Positions 1 to 7,748 are shown, counted from the first letter of the stretch. The stretch: 35,091 bases of DNA from Terriglobales bacterium (GCA_016185365.1 JACPNP010000041.1:1-35091), one strand, 5' to 3'. The notes: generated by a model not told the origin, from the sequence alone. Program-made: numbers and translations.

Positions 1-195
1 GCACGGACTCGGAGCCGGGCCGAATTGGAGTCTTACGCCAAGATCGAAGCCGATCTACGGCGCGATGCCAAAGACCATCCCGGACTTCCCTATTGGCTCA
101 TGACGTTGAATTTTGGCCGCCACCGCAGCCAGGCCGTTGCGGATTGGTCGGAGGAAACATTGCACACGTTGGAGACTTTGTCGCCTGCAAGATAG
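1..195 (+). CDS. PadR-family regulator, C-terminal fragment
   Basis: An open frame enters from the left edge and stops at TAG 193-195, giving 64 residues. The end reads PYWLMTLNFGRHRSQAVADW followed by a short helix (EETLHTLETL). This matches the C-terminal dimerisation helices of PadR-like regulators (Vir_act_alpha_C type), where an aromatic-rich stretch precedes a WxEE helix. The winged-helix DNA-binding part lies outside the window. The next gene on the same strand, a membrane protein, starts 50 bases downstream, and PadR genes are often transcribed with the membrane protein they control, so that gene is a plausible target (inference). A longer start for the next ORF at 93 would overlap this frame and looks like a shadow of it. 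Confidence 0.6.
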   Translation, partial: ARTRSRAELESYAKIEADLRRDAKDHPGLPYWLMTLNFGRHRSQAVADWSEETLHTLETLSPAR

Positions 196-245
196 AAACC
201 CCGAGCCACAATTGCGCCGGGAAACTGGAAAGGTCGGTTGATCGC

Positions 246-1145
246 ATGAACCGCTATGTTGTGACATTCGCTCTTGCCTGGGTCGTCTCCTGGGTCGTCT
301 TATTTAAGGATGCAGGAGCCTCGCTGCCTGCCGCACCGGCTGACATTTCCAAATTTCTTTTTGGAGAGATTTTTACTCTTGGCCTGGTCCTGATCCTAGT
401 CTGGATGACAAGAGATCGTCCGCGTCCGGTCGTGCGTTTTCGCGACGCCCGCCGCGAGACCATGGGTCTGATCGTTTATGTCACTTTCATTCTGGCCATC
501 GCGGCAGCTTTCGGCTTGCGCACACACGTCGGCTCGGTCGGCTTGCATGCCAGCACACTTCATGCCTGGCATGAGCAAAACGCAAGTTCACTACTCGCGT
601 GGGCGGGATTTTTCTTTGTAGCGGGCGTGGTCTTCCCTCTGATCATGTTCATGGGGATCAAGCGCTATTCCGCATCGGACCTGCTACTGCGATTCCCCGA
701 ACCCAAGAAATGGGCCTCGTATGGCGTGATCACCGGCCTGCTTACGCTTTCGGCCTTCATCACGCCGGCCTACTTCCAAGTGCCGCTTTGGGGCCACGCA
801 CTGACCATCCTGCTTTTCAGCATGGGCACGTTCCTGCCGGTCATGGTCCTGTTCCAATGCCTGTTGGCGCCACGGTTCGAGGCGCTGACTGGCTCCTGGG
901 CCAGCGGAGCGATCCTCGCTGGGTTGGCTTACGGCCTCTATCACTCGGGCGAGTTCTTCTACGCGTGGGACTCGCCCCAGCACATCGCCGCTTCCCTGGC
1001 CTGGATCCTGCAATTCGCATTCTTCGGCGTGCTCAAGGCGGTGACCACGCTGCGCACGGGCAACGCCTGGCTCCATATTCTCAATACGCATCTTCCGCAT
1101 CTGGCGGAGGCGCCCGAGGTGGTAAGGATCTTCGCTGCGAGATGA
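246..1145 (+). CDS. CPBP-like polytopic membrane protein (degenerate CAAX-protease fold)
   Basis: A 299-residue hydrophobic protein with about seven or eight predicted membrane segments. The stretch from LFQCLLAPRFEALTGSW to GLAYGLYHSGEFF, then WLHILNTHLPHL, lines up with the order of CPBP/Abi (CAAX-protease-like) motifs: EExxFRG, then the FGLxH motif, then HxxxN. The first motif is lost: LFQC stands where the EELxFRG glutamates should be, while the two histidine-bearing motifs remain recognisable. It may therefore be a non-catalytic relative. ATG 246 is chosen because GGAAAGG lies 12 bases upstream and because extension to 93 only translates the PadR gene in another frame. Fold assignment is by motif order only. 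Confidence 0.6.
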   Translation: MNRYVVTFALAWVVSWVVLFKDAGASLPAAPADISKFLFGEIFTLGLVLILVWMTRDRPRPVVRFRDARRETMGLIVYVTFILAIAAAFGLRTHVGSVGLHASTLHAWHEQNASSLLAWAGFFFVAGVVFPLIMFMGIKRYSASDLLLRFPEPKKWASYGVITGLLTLSAFITPAYFQVPLWGHALTILLFSMGTFLPVMVLFQCLLAPRFEALTGSWASGAILAGLAYGLYHSGEFFYAWDSPQHIAASLAWILQFAFFGVLKAVTTLRTGNAWLHILNTHLPHLAEAPEVVRIFAAR

Positions 1146-1402
1146 AGCGAACGGAATTACATTTGTATGATCGGCGCGGATCCAACCGTCTGCCCGTCAC
1201 CTAAATCCAGCGTAACCTATTTGTTTCTAATGCGATACGAGCCGAGTCGCGAGACGAGTCGTCGCCCCTTGTCATTACCAAAGGACAACGGGTTTACTTC
1301 CAAGGTTCATCGTCCATTGTGCCCTTTTTCCGATGCCGTCCCCTGCTAAAATGGCCGGGCTCTGAGATTCGCACAAAAGTAGTCACGATAGAGGCCTGCG
1401 CC

Positions 1403-1564
1403 ATGCAAGAACGCAAGATCGACATCCGCCGCATCAGCCAGACCAACCTCAGCCTGCCCCAGTTGCTTACCATCCAATCCTATGTCGAGATGGTGGACCG
1501 CCTCCTGGATGACCAGCAATTCACTCCGGAGCTGAAGAAGCCGCCGCAGTCGGTGAAACGGTAA
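1403..1564 (+). CDS. small hypothetical protein
   Basis: A 53-residue ORF starting MQERKIDIRRISQTNLSLPQ and ending in a basic tail, with GAGGCC about 8 bases upstream of ATG. Composition is charged and plausibly helical (VEMVDRLLDD), without a signal peptide or membrane segment. No family is recognised. The ORF can be extended upstream to 1319, but the added residues look like non-coding DNA. The 257 bases before it (1146-1402) show no gene. It is retained because the start has a usable ribosome-binding site and residue usage is protein-like, but it could be chance. Confidence 0.35.
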   Translation: MQERKIDIRRISQTNLSLPQLLTIQSYVEMVDRLLDDQQFTPELKKPPQSVKR

Positions 1565-1655
1565 GACGGGTTTTCGAAGCACACTCCCGGATTCTAGACC
1601 AACAGTCAAATAACCATCCTTCGTTTATTCACCTAAGACCATTCCAAACGCTCTG

Positions 1656-1684
1656 TTGACACTCGGTCTTTGTCGGATTATTAT
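1656..1684 (+). promoter_or_regulatory. sigma-70-type promoter for the epimerase-like gene
   Basis: TTGACA at 1656-1661, a 17-base spacer, then TATTAT at 1679-1684. This is a perfect -35 and a 5/6 -10 at optimal spacing, in an AT-rich pocket. Transcription would start near 1690, inside the palindrome at 1687-1698, with ATG at 1772. Confidence 0.6.
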
Positions 1685-1686
1685 TT

Positions 1687-1698
1687 TGAACATGTTCA
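1687..1698. promoter_or_regulatory. 12-bp palindromic operator candidate
   Basis: TGAACATGTTCA is a perfect palindrome just downstream of the -10 box, covering the expected transcription start. A repressor bound here would block initiation. The half-site GAAC resembles Gram-positive LexA half-sites, but the spacing is two bases rather than four, so no regulator is assigned. Confidence 0.45.
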
Positions 1699-1771
1699 TA
1701 AATATTAAGAAGGCGTGGATCTCAAACTTTGGCGGTCGAACTTGTTCCGATGGCCGGAAAGGTCGCCGCCA

Positions 1772-2770
1772 ATGACACCATCATTGCGCCCCTTGCGCAT
1801 CGTAATTCCCGGAGGCAGCGGACATGTTGGTCAGATGCTGGCTGCGCATTTTCACGGTCGAGGTCATGACGTCTCTGTCCTGTCGCGCCGGCCGGCAGGC
1901 ACTCCATGGCACACGCTGCTATGGGACGGGGTCAATATAGGCGAGTGGGCAAAAGGAATCGATGGCGCAGATGTCGTGATCAATCTCTCAGGCCGAAGTG
2001 TGAACTGCCGCTATAACGAAAGCAACCGCCGGGAGATTTTGGAGTCGAGGATCGTGCCTACACGACTGGTCGGTCAGGCCATCGCGCAAGCCGCACGCCC
2101 ACCGGCTCTCTGGATGAACGCCAGCACCGCAACGATCTATCGCCATTCGCTCGACCGCGCGATGGATGAGGCGACCGGGGAACTCGGCGGGCATTAGCTC
2201 GATGCGCCTTCTACTTGGCGATTCAGTATCGAAGTTGCGACCGCTTGGGAAAAATCATTCTTTGAGGCCGGCACTCCGCGAACGCGCAAGATCGCATTAC
2301 GTAGCGCCATGACGATGGATCCTGCAAGAAACGGGATCTTCGACACATTGTTGAGACTCGTCCGATTCGGGCTCGGCGGGCGGGTCGGTAGCGGCGATCA
2401 GTTCATCTCTTGGGTCCATGGACATGACTTCATCCGCGCGCTTGAATTTCTGATCGGGCATGAATCGATCGACGGAATCGTCAATGTGGCGGCGCCGAAT
2501 CCCCTGCCCAACCGTGACTTTATGCGGGTATTGCGTCAGGCCTGGGGTGCCCGCATCGGACTTCCTGCGACGGAATGGATGCTTGAGATCGGTGCGGTCT
2601 TTCTACGCACCGAGACAGAGTTAATCCTCAAAAGCCGGCGAGTCATTGCAGGCAGGCTGCGGGATGCCGGATTCAGCTTCGATTTTCCGACCTGGGAATC
2701 AGCCGCGCAGGAGTTGGTGACCCGATGGCGCGACGAGCGGTCTATGCCTGCGACCGATTCCGCCGCGTGA
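1772..2770 (+). pseudogene. TIGR01777-type NAD(P)-binding epimerase-like gene with in-frame amber stop
   Basis: The frame encodes a short-chain-dehydrogenase/epimerase of the TIGR01777 (YfcH/SDR39U1) type. RIVIPGGSGHVGQMLAAHF is the N-terminal GxxGxxG dinucleotide-binding loop, VINLSGRSVNCRY and REILESRIVPTRLV are typical family blocks, and the C-terminal part has GDQFISWVHGHDFIRALEFL and NVAAPNPLPNRDFMRVLRQA. A single TAG at 2195-2197 splits it into about 141 and 190 residues. The frame is unchanged and homology continues on both sides (LDAPSTWRFSIEVATAWEKS), so this is one nonsense change, not a frameshift. ATG 1772 has GGAAAGG 9 bases upstream; GTG 1715 is the alternative. It could be a recent pseudogene, a sequence error or, less likely, a readthrough gene. 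Confidence 0.8.
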
Positions 2771-2850
2771 AGCACACATTACTTCCGGGTCTGGCTGCTG
2801 CCGCGGGGGTGTGATACAAAAAAGAGTCGGCCGCGCTCATCCGCTCCCTA

Positions 2851-3771
2851 ATGCTCAGAGCCTTCTTCATCTCCCTCTCCGAAAGCAAGCGCCTTCGCCA
2901 CTTTGCCGAACAATCCAGCCTGGGGCAGAAACTCTCCAGCCGGTTCGTCGCCGGATTGACGGTGGAAGACTGTCTGCGCGCGACCAAAGCGGTGAACGAC
3001 CTTGGCATGAGCGTGAGCGTGGACAACCTGGGCGAGAACGTCACCAATGTCGACGAGGCCCGCCACAGTTCCGCGCTGTATCACGAGATGCTTGACCAGG
3101 TGGCGGCGCGCAAGCTGAACGCCAACGTCAGCCTGAAGCTGACGCACATGGGCCTCGACGTGGACCAGCAGCTGGCCTTCGACATCACCACTCGATTAGT
3201 GCAAAAGGCCGCGGCCATCAACAACTTTGTGCGCGTGGACATGGAAGGCTCGCCCTACACCCAGAAGACGCTCGACCTGGTGCATCGCATGCATCGCGAG
3301 CCTGGAAACGCAGGCCATGTGGGCGCAGTGATCCAGGCCTATCTTCGCCGCAGCGAATCCGATATTGAGAAACTGCTGGCCGACCGCATCCGCATCCGGC
3401 TGTGCAAGGGCGCGTATAAAGAACCGGCGGAGATCGCCTTCCCGGACAAGGCTGACGTGGACGCGAACTATGTGAGGCTGATGAAGATCCTGCTCAAGAG
3501 CGGTGTGTATCACGGCATCGCGACACACGATGAGCACATCATCGAACAGACCAAGGCCTTCGCCCGTGCGGAAAACATCCCGCCCTCCGCATTCGAGTTC
3601 CAGATGCTCCACGGGGTCCGTCGCGACCTGCAGCAAAAGCTGGCCAAGGAAGGCTGGGGGATGCGCGTGTATATCCCGTTCGGGTCGGAGTGGTATCCCT
3701 ACTTCATGCGCCGGCTGGCGGAGCGACCGGCCAACGCCATGTTCATCCTCAAGAACCTCTTCCGGGACTAG
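2851..3771 (+). CDS. proline dehydrogenase (monofunctional PRODH)
   Basis: FAD-dependent oxidation of L-proline to pyrroline-5-carboxylate, the first step of proline catabolism, usually coupled to the quinone pool at the membrane. The 306-residue protein has the compact single-domain length of non-PutA PRODH. Barrel motifs are in order: LKLTHMG (96-102), RVDMEGS (128-134), IQAYLRRS (161-168), RLCKGAYKEP (183-192), THDE (225-228), EFQMLHGVR (249-257) and the substrate-clamping YFMRRLAERPAN (284-295) with the paired arginines. No pyrroline-5-carboxylate dehydrogenase is adjacent. ATG 2851 lacks a clear Shine-Dalgarno sequence. Its stop overlaps the stop of the convergent YihY gene. Confidence 0.95.
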   Translation: MLRAFFISLSESKRLRHFAEQSSLGQKLSSRFVAGLTVEDCLRATKAVNDLGMSVSVDNLGENVTNVDEARHSSALYHEMLDQVAARKLNANVSLKLTHMGLDVDQQLAFDITTRLVQKAAAINNFVRVDMEGSPYTQKTLDLVHRMHREPGNAGHVGAVIQAYLRRSESDIEKLLADRIRIRLCKGAYKEPAEIAFPDKADVDANYVRLMKILLKSGVYHGIATHDEHIIEQTKAFARAENIPPSAFEFQMLHGVRRDLQQKLAKEGWGMRVYIPFGSEWYPYFMRRLAERPANAMFILKNLFRD

Positions 3772-4646
3772 CCGGGCGGCTTTCCGTTGGCCTTCATCGC
3801 GCTCATGTGCGCTCCGGCCAGCAGCAACATGCCGGAGAGGAAGGCCCAGAACATCAGAGTGACCGAGATGGCGAACGGTCCGTATACCTCTTTGAAATCC
3901 AATACCGGCAGCGCCAGGATGTAGAGATACTTTGCGCCTTCCCACAGGATCCCGATGGCGACCGCCGTTGGCAGCACCGCGCGGGCGCGGATCTTGCCGT
4001 TCGGCAGCACCCAATAGATGAGGAAGAAGATGCCGATGCTGGCGCCCAGCGCGAAGACCTTCATCACCGCGAAGGCCGCGGTGCGCGCGAGCTCGCCATG
4101 GAATGCAGCGGTGATCAGCGCCTGATTGCCGGCGGTCAGCGCGATCGAGAGCAAGGCCAGCGTCCCCACCGCCAGCGCCAGGCCGAACGACACCAGCTGG
4201 TTCCCCAGCCAGCTGCGGTCTTTCTCGATGCCCCACACATGATTGAGCGCCACTTCCAGCGGCAGGAAGACACCATTCGAGGTGAACAGCAGGATCACCA
4301 AGGACATCACCTGCACGCCCTCGCGCGCATTCACCAGCACGGTGAGGTTGCGCACGATGAAATCCTGCCCCGCCGGCAGGAAGTCGCGGACCAGCTGGGT
4401 CACCACGTCCGTCATCGCCTGGGAACGGAAGATGCGCCGGGTGATGGTCATCAGCAAGACGATGAAGGGGAAAAATGACAGGATGGCGTTGGCGGCCACG
4501 CTAAAGGCATAGGTATGGACTTCGGTCTGCAGCAGATAGCGGGTGGTCTCGCTCCCGCGCTCGTGGACCAGGCGCACCAGGTCCTCGGCGAATTCGCGCA
4601 GGTCCGCGCTCCAGGAGGATCCGGCTGATTGCGTCCCGAGGGCCAT
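3768..4646 (-). CDS. YihY/BrkB-family (UPF0761) inner-membrane protein
   Basis: A 292-residue polytopic protein. After a soluble N-terminal 50 residues come six hydrophobic segments typical of the YihY/virulence-factor-BrkB family, with landmarks AFSVAANAILSFFPFIVLL, a proline-containing LLTSNG-like segment (LLFTSNGVFLPLEVALNHVWG) and the conserved DFKEVYGPFAISVTLMFWAF near the C-terminus. Biochemical function is unknown; the older annotation as RNase BN is not supported for this family. The gene is convergent with proline dehydrogenase and the two stop codons share the bases CTAG at 3768-3771. ATG 4646 has only a weak ribosome-binding site. Confidence 0.9.
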   Translation of the reverse strand: MALGTQSAGSSWSADLREFAEDLVRLVHERGSETTRYLLQTEVHTYAFSVAANAILSFFPFIVLLMTITRRIFRSQAMTDVVTQLVRDFLPAGQDFIVRNLTVLVNAREGVQVMSLVILLFTSNGVFLPLEVALNHVWGIEKDRSWLGNQLVSFGLALAVGTLALLSIALTAGNQALITAAFHGELARTAAFAVMKVFALGASIGIFFLIYWVLPNGKIRARAVLPTAVAIGILWEGAKYLYILALPVLDFKEVYGPFAISVTLMFWAFLSGMLLLAGAHMSAMKANGKPPG

Positions 4647-4760
4647 GGGGATGCAGCTATCCTAGCAGCGGTTCCCTGCGGTCATGGGATCCCGCGGCCA
4701 GCCTCTGTTTACTGCTTTCTAACCCCCACCGAAGTGGGACGGGACGAAAAAGATTGGATG

Positions 4761-4790
4761 TTGCAATCTACCCGGTGGAATGAATATCAT
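4761..4790 (+). promoter_or_regulatory. candidate promoter of the cold-shock gene
   Basis: TTGCAA (4761-4766), 18-base spacer, TATCAT (4785-4790). It would give a leader of about 200 bases before the GTG at 4997, in keeping with the long, structured leaders of cspA-type genes. Confidence 0.45.
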
Positions 4791-4996
4791 CGGTGCGCTG
4801 AGCAGGCACGGTCCGTGCCCGCACAGACTGACTGTGAGGTCAGGCGCGGGGGGTTGATGTTTTTGGGCTTCGCTGCAAGGCAGGAACAAGGCACCAACCT
4901 TTCTCCTTTCCGGGCAGAAGTGCGACTGGGTCCACAGGCGCCTTCAAGCCGGGGAGTGCTGCAAATCTTGTCCAAGAGGCGAAAGGAGCTGTATCT
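4791..4996 (+). other. long 5' leader of the cold-shock gene
   Basis: Within the 350-base gap between yihY and csp no coding frame convinces. The stretch downstream of the candidate promoter is probably an untranslated leader. It ends in a good ribosome-binding site, AGGAG at 4984-4988, eight bases before the start. Leaders of this length often act as RNA thermosensors in cold-shock genes; that role here is inference. Confidence 0.4.
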
Positions 4997-5200
4997 GTGA
5001 GAGAGAAAGGTACCGTCAAGTGGTTCAATGGAGCAAAAGGGTATGGATTCATTCAGCGTTCCACCGGAGAGGATGTCTTCGTGCATTACTCCGTGATCCA
5101 GGAACAGGGGTACCGGACCCTGAATGAAGGCGAGACCGTCGAATTCGAGGTCAACCAGGGTCCCAAAGGTCTCCAGGCCCAGAACGTTGCCCGCGTGTAA
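4997..5200 (+). CDS. cold-shock protein, CspA family
   Basis: A 67-residue single cold-shock domain that binds single-stranded RNA/DNA and melts RNA structure. [16 protein letters not shown] carries RNP1 (KGYGFI) and [10 protein letters not shown] carries RNP2 (VFVHY); [21 protein letters not shown] closes the beta barrel as in the family. Full length for the family. GTG start with AGGAG eight bases upstream. It has its own promoter candidate and is followed after 44 bases by a strong terminator, so it is probably monocistronic. Confidence 0.95.
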   Translation: MREKGTVKWFNGAKGYGFIQRSTGEDVFVHYSVIQEQGYRTLNEGETVEFEVNQGPKGLQAQNVARV

Positions 5201-5244
5201 GCGACGCGACGTCGATCTACCTTAAGGGATTTTCCCAAGTCCAG

Positions 5245-5274
5245 GCCCCTCGCCGCCGGCGAGGGGCTTTTCTT
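5245..5274 (+). terminator. rho-independent terminator after csp
   Basis: A perfect 10-bp stem, GCCCCTCGCC (5245-5254) with GGCGAGGGGC (5258-5267), a 3-base loop, then TTTTCTT. Strong intrinsic terminator for the cold-shock gene. Confidence 0.9.
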
Positions 5275-5300
5275 GTGGGCTCCCGATCATCTGATAATAT
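5273..5300 (+). promoter_or_regulatory. candidate promoter of tRNA-Val
   Basis: TTGTGG (5273-5278) and TAATAT (5295-5300) with a 16-base spacer, 16 bases before the tRNA. It begins right at the end of the terminator, so the tRNA is probably transcribed independently. Confidence 0.4.
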
Positions 5301-5316
5301 TATTGATACCGCAGTT

Positions 5317-5391
5317 GGGCGCTTAACTCAGCGGTAGAGTGCCATCTTCACACGGTGGAAGTCATAGGTTCGAATCCTATAGCGCCCACCA
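5317..5391 (+). tRNA. tRNA-Val(CAC)
   Basis: Complete cloverleaf of 75 bases with encoded CCA. Acceptor GGGCGCT pairs with AGCGCCC, anticodon stem CCATC/GGTGG encloses loop TTCACAC (anticodon CAC, reads GUG), T-arm ATAGG TTCGAAT CCTAT. The CAC isoacceptor is usual in GC-rich genomes. It marks the left border of the RHS island. Confidence 0.92.
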
Positions 5392-5420
5392 CTTCTCCCT
5401 TCACAGCAGGTAAGTACGAG

Positions 5421-5473
5421 GTCCTTCGACTCGGCGCTGCGCGCCTGCGCTCAGGATTTCGGCGCGCGGCTCC
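5421..5473 (+). repeat. GTCCTTCGACTC...GCTCAGGATTTCG short repeat, copy A
   Basis: The segment begins GTCCTTCGACTCG, has a GC-rich variable middle, and continues GCTCAGGATTTCG then GCGGCTCC. A second copy with the same frame words lies at 10838-10883. Both lie about 30 bases downstream of a tRNA. This is the pattern of a REP-like dispersed intergenic repeat. Confidence 0.6.
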
Positions 5474-5848
5474 GACCCCGCGAATCTGAATGGGCACTCC
5501 GCCTCCCGTCGCCGGATGGGAGTCCGAACGCTAATCATGGCCGCGGTCCGGGGCCGAATAGATAGGGGATGGAACCGAAGTTCCATCGAGACGGATTACA
5601 CGCGAACCTTGGTCAACAGAAACTACTCCGCGAGAGCGAAAGGGCGCGTCCTTCCACGTGCGGGGAAATCTTCGCCTCCACTCGCCCTTGACGGGGATTG
5701 CGTTGTCATAGATGGGCCACCGGCCGCCGGCCGGCTGCAAGTACTTGAATACAACGAGTACATCAATTTTAATGAGGTACACTCCCTGCAAACTTGTTAT
5801 TTCGGGAAAAAGTGAATGAGCGGGCTACGCGCCCTTACTTCCTACCCT
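5474..5848. other. intergenic stretch without a convincing gene
   Basis: About 375 bases between the short repeat and the membrane-protein gene. Short ORFs on both strands (for example plus 5516-5815) have unnatural composition and no ribosome-binding site. A GGCCGCCGGCCGG palindrome sits near 5730. The right side becomes AT-rich, as does the adjoining island. Nothing else is seen. Confidence 0.4.
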
Positions 5849-6139
5849 TTAACGAAAGACAATAATAAAAATTACGATGAACGAACCGTACACCCATGCT
5901 AAGGAAATACAAAAAACGAAAATCCACTGACCCGCACTGGCCTGATTCTTGCGTTCCCAAGATTTCACAACCCCTAACGACCCCAAGAAAAAGAAGATCG
6001 GGGTTCCGTAAAGAAGGATGGGCCTTGGAACCTTCAAGAGCTGTGTTGATTGCGAGGGCAGGCTAAAAAGTACGATCAACAAATTAATTGTGAACAGTAA
6101 CGTCACAATCAAAAAGACAATTCGATAACGTTGGGCCAT
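5849..6139 (-). CDS. small three-helix membrane protein, putative RHS immunity protein
   Basis: A 96-residue protein with three hydrophobic segments (IVFLIVTLLFTINLLIVLF; LYGTPIFFFLGSLGVV; WIFVFCISLAWVYGSFIVIF), cytoplasmic basic start and no known family. It lies 26 bases after the stop of the RHS-tip ORF 6166-7230, same strand. This is the position of an immunity gene in polymorphic-toxin cassettes, and membrane immunity proteins are common there. Function is inferred from position only. ATG 6139 is preferred to TTG 6145. The gene is clearly more AT-rich than flanking core DNA, consistent with transfer. Confidence 0.6.
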   Translation of the reverse strand: MAQRYRIVFLIVTLLFTINLLIVLFSLPSQSTQLLKVPRPILLYGTPIFFFLGSLGVVKSWERKNQASAGQWIFVFCISLAWVYGSFIVIFIIVFR

Positions 6140-6165
6140 ATTCAATCTCGCATGATTTCGAGTTA

Positions 6166-7230
6166 CTATGGACAGCGCGTCGACAAAATAGACGGTACGA
6201 ATGTGTAGTTTGATGAAAGTGCTGCGCCTTTCGTGCCCACACCTTCCCCAACCGTAACTGTAGTCGAGTGCACTGTTCCATTCGTCGAGAATTCAATACC
6301 AACTGGCCCAACCGTTCCACCAGCGGAACCAGAATTCCCCTTTAAGCCGGCAATAGTTGGCGCGGTTGAGCGAACCACTTGACCGCCGCCTAGTGCTCCA
6401 ATTCCTAATACTCCGTAACCGGGGTTTCCACCAATGGTGATGGCAATTCCAACACCACCATATGTGTCTGCAACAACATGCGCACCACCGGAAACTGCAA
6501 CCCCCAGCAACACACCGACGCCTATAGAGCCCCCTGCACCGACGCCAAGTGTTGCATTGTTTGCGCGTGCCAATCTAATCAGGGGAGTGGCGGCCAAACA
6601 AACGAGCCCGTGGGCAGTTTCTCTTAAACGGTCCAATAGTCCGCCCTTGCCATCGCTGCCTCTAGCCTCACTATCCGTAAGGGCGCGCCTTATCAGACGG
6701 AGACCACCACGACTAAGTGCGTATAACACTGTCTCGAGGTCACTGCCGCCACCGACGCCACTGCCGCCACCGACTATGTCGTCTTCACACGTCGTGATGG
6801 CCCCCCCCTCTACAGAAATCGATGTGACACACGCAATCTCCAGCCCCAGCGGGTCCACCAGATTCCCGGGATCATTCCGGGTGTAGGCAAACCGATTCAG
6901 GCTCTGCGGGTCGGAGGCGTCGCCGCCCAGCGGGTCGGCCTGCAGGAAGCGTCCCAGCCGCGGGTCGTACTCCCGGAACCAGGTGTGATAGAGCCCGGTC
7001 GAGCCGTTGTACTCATAGCCCGCGTAGTGCACCCGGGAGAAGGTCAGCGGATTGGTCCAGCCCTGGGCCGAGGCGCAGGCCAGATTGTCGCCGTAGGGAT
7101 TCGTGGTGCAGTCCTGACCCTCGTACCAGCCCCATTGGTGTTGTTGTTGAAGCGCAGCCGCTTGCGCACCGTGCCCAGCAGGTTGGTCAGCGAGGCCACG
7201 TAATATCCGCCCGCGCCCACCACCCGGCAC
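6166..7230 (-). CDS. RHS core fragment with glycine-rich C-terminal tip (orphan cassette)
   Basis: The recognisable RHS part is encoded by 7131 down to about 6845: WYEGQDC, GLYHTWFREYDPRLGRFLQADP, SLNRFAYTRNDPGNLVDPLG. This is the RHS-repeat-associated core ending at the DPxGL boundary where variable toxin tips begin. The following 220 residues have no assigned toxin family; the distal part is rich in glycine (NATLGVGAGGSIGVGVLLG, ITIGGNPGYGVLGIGALGGG). The frame can be opened at GTG 7230, but codons upstream of 7131 are not RHS in this frame; a better RHS-like reading there (GGYYVASLTNLLGTVRKRLR) is in another frame, so a frameshift near 7131 separates tip and core. No full-length RHS gene is present, so it is an orphan tip, probably silent unless recombined or translated from an internal start. 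Confidence 0.7.
   Translation of the reverse strand: MPGGGRGRILRGLADQPAGHGAQAAALQQQHQWGWYEGQDCTTNPYGDNLACASAQGWTNPLTFSRVHYAGYEYNGSTGLYHTWFREYDPRLGRFLQADPLGGDASDPQSLNRFAYTRNDPGNLVDPLGLEIACVTSISVEGGAITTCEDDIVGGGSGVGGGSDLETVLYALSRGGLRLIRRALTDSEARGSDGKGGLLDRLRETAHGLVCLAATPLIRLARANNATLGVGAGGSIGVGVLLGVAVSGGAHVVADTYGGVGIAITIGGNPGYGVLGIGALGGGQVVRSTAPTIAGLKGNSGSAGGTVGPVGIEFSTNGTVHSTTVTVGEGVGTKGAALSSNYTFVPSILSTRCP
6842..7131 (-). repeat. RHS core direct repeat, copy 1
   Basis: A 290-base block that aligns without gaps to 8464-8753 (offset 1622). Identity is very high from about 6887 to 7131 and drops at the tip side near the DPLGL codons. Both copies are in the same RHS frame. Confidence 0.9.
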
Positions 7231-7254
7231 CTAGCCACCCGCCATTACACTTAC

Positions 7255-7728
7255 CTACTTATCGTATCCAGGGATGACCGGGTTGAATGTAAAGATACGG
7301 AGCTCGCCATCCGGGAACTCGTCGAACCAGATCTCTCCCTCGTGCACCATAAGCCCATGGGCCCCCATTCGGGTTATACATTCCACTTTCTCTCTCATTA
7401 AGATCTTCTTGAATTTCGCTGTGAATATCCTGTCATAGAGCTTGAGAAAGTCCTTCTCGGTGCGAATCGAAAAACTCTTTCCATCGCTGGTCCCGGCTAA
7501 GGCCGGATAATGTAGGAGCTTGGCTACCTGCTTGCGGCGATTCCGCGCCACAGCTTTTTGCAGCGTGTCCAAGAACTTGCGGACCTTCTCCACATCCGTG
7601 ACTGTATCTTCGCTTAGATTGCTGACTTGACAGCTCTGCTCTGCAGTTTGCGCAGGCTTTTGCTGTAGACCTGGGGCACAGGTCACTCCCGCAAATACCA
7701 AATTGAGAACAAGACTCATTCGCTTCAT
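7255..7728 (-). CDS. secreted putative immunity protein for the GH24 muramidase tip
   Basis: A 157-residue protein with a hydrophobic signal peptide (MKRMSLVLNLVFAGVTC) and a soluble domain with FLDTLQKAVARNRRKQVAKL, DFLKLYDRIFT and GAHGLMVHEGEIWFDEF. The pattern of two amphipathic helices, LYDxIF and a G-rich beta strand ending in IWF suggests an NTF2/SnoaL-like fold (tentative). ATG 7728 has an excellent GGAGG seven bases upstream. It starts 20 bases after the GH24-tip ORF on the same strand. A periplasmic protein directly after a wall-hydrolase tip is what an immunity protein against a periplasm-acting toxin would look like; this role is inferred. Confidence 0.7.
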   Translation of the reverse strand: MKRMSLVLNLVFAGVTCAPGLQQKPAQTAEQSCQVSNLSEDTVTDVEKVRKFLDTLQKAVARNRRKQVAKLLHYPALAGTSDGKSFSIRTEKDFLKLYDRIFTAKFKKILMREKVECITRMGAHGLMVHEGEIWFDEFPDGELRIFTFNPVIPGYDK

Positions 7729-7748
7729 TCTCGGTCCTCCTTCAAGGC

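Noticed and set aside
93-245. Longer N-terminus for the CPBP-like ORF starting at ATG 93
   Set aside because: The extra residues are the PadR C-terminal coding region in another frame; ATG 246 has a ribosome-binding site.
684-1100. Large antisense ORFs over the CPBP, gluQ and TonB-receptor genes
   Set aside because: Typical GC-rich shadow frames without ribosome-binding sites or recognisable domains.
5516-5815. 99-codon plus-strand ORF after tRNA-Val
   Set aside because: No ribosome-binding site, no family, runs through a short repeat-like GC-rich palindrome; looks like chance.
7131-7250. Complete RHS core upstream of copy 1
   Set aside because: Only about 120 bases of possible RHS sequence, in another frame, before the next gene ends.
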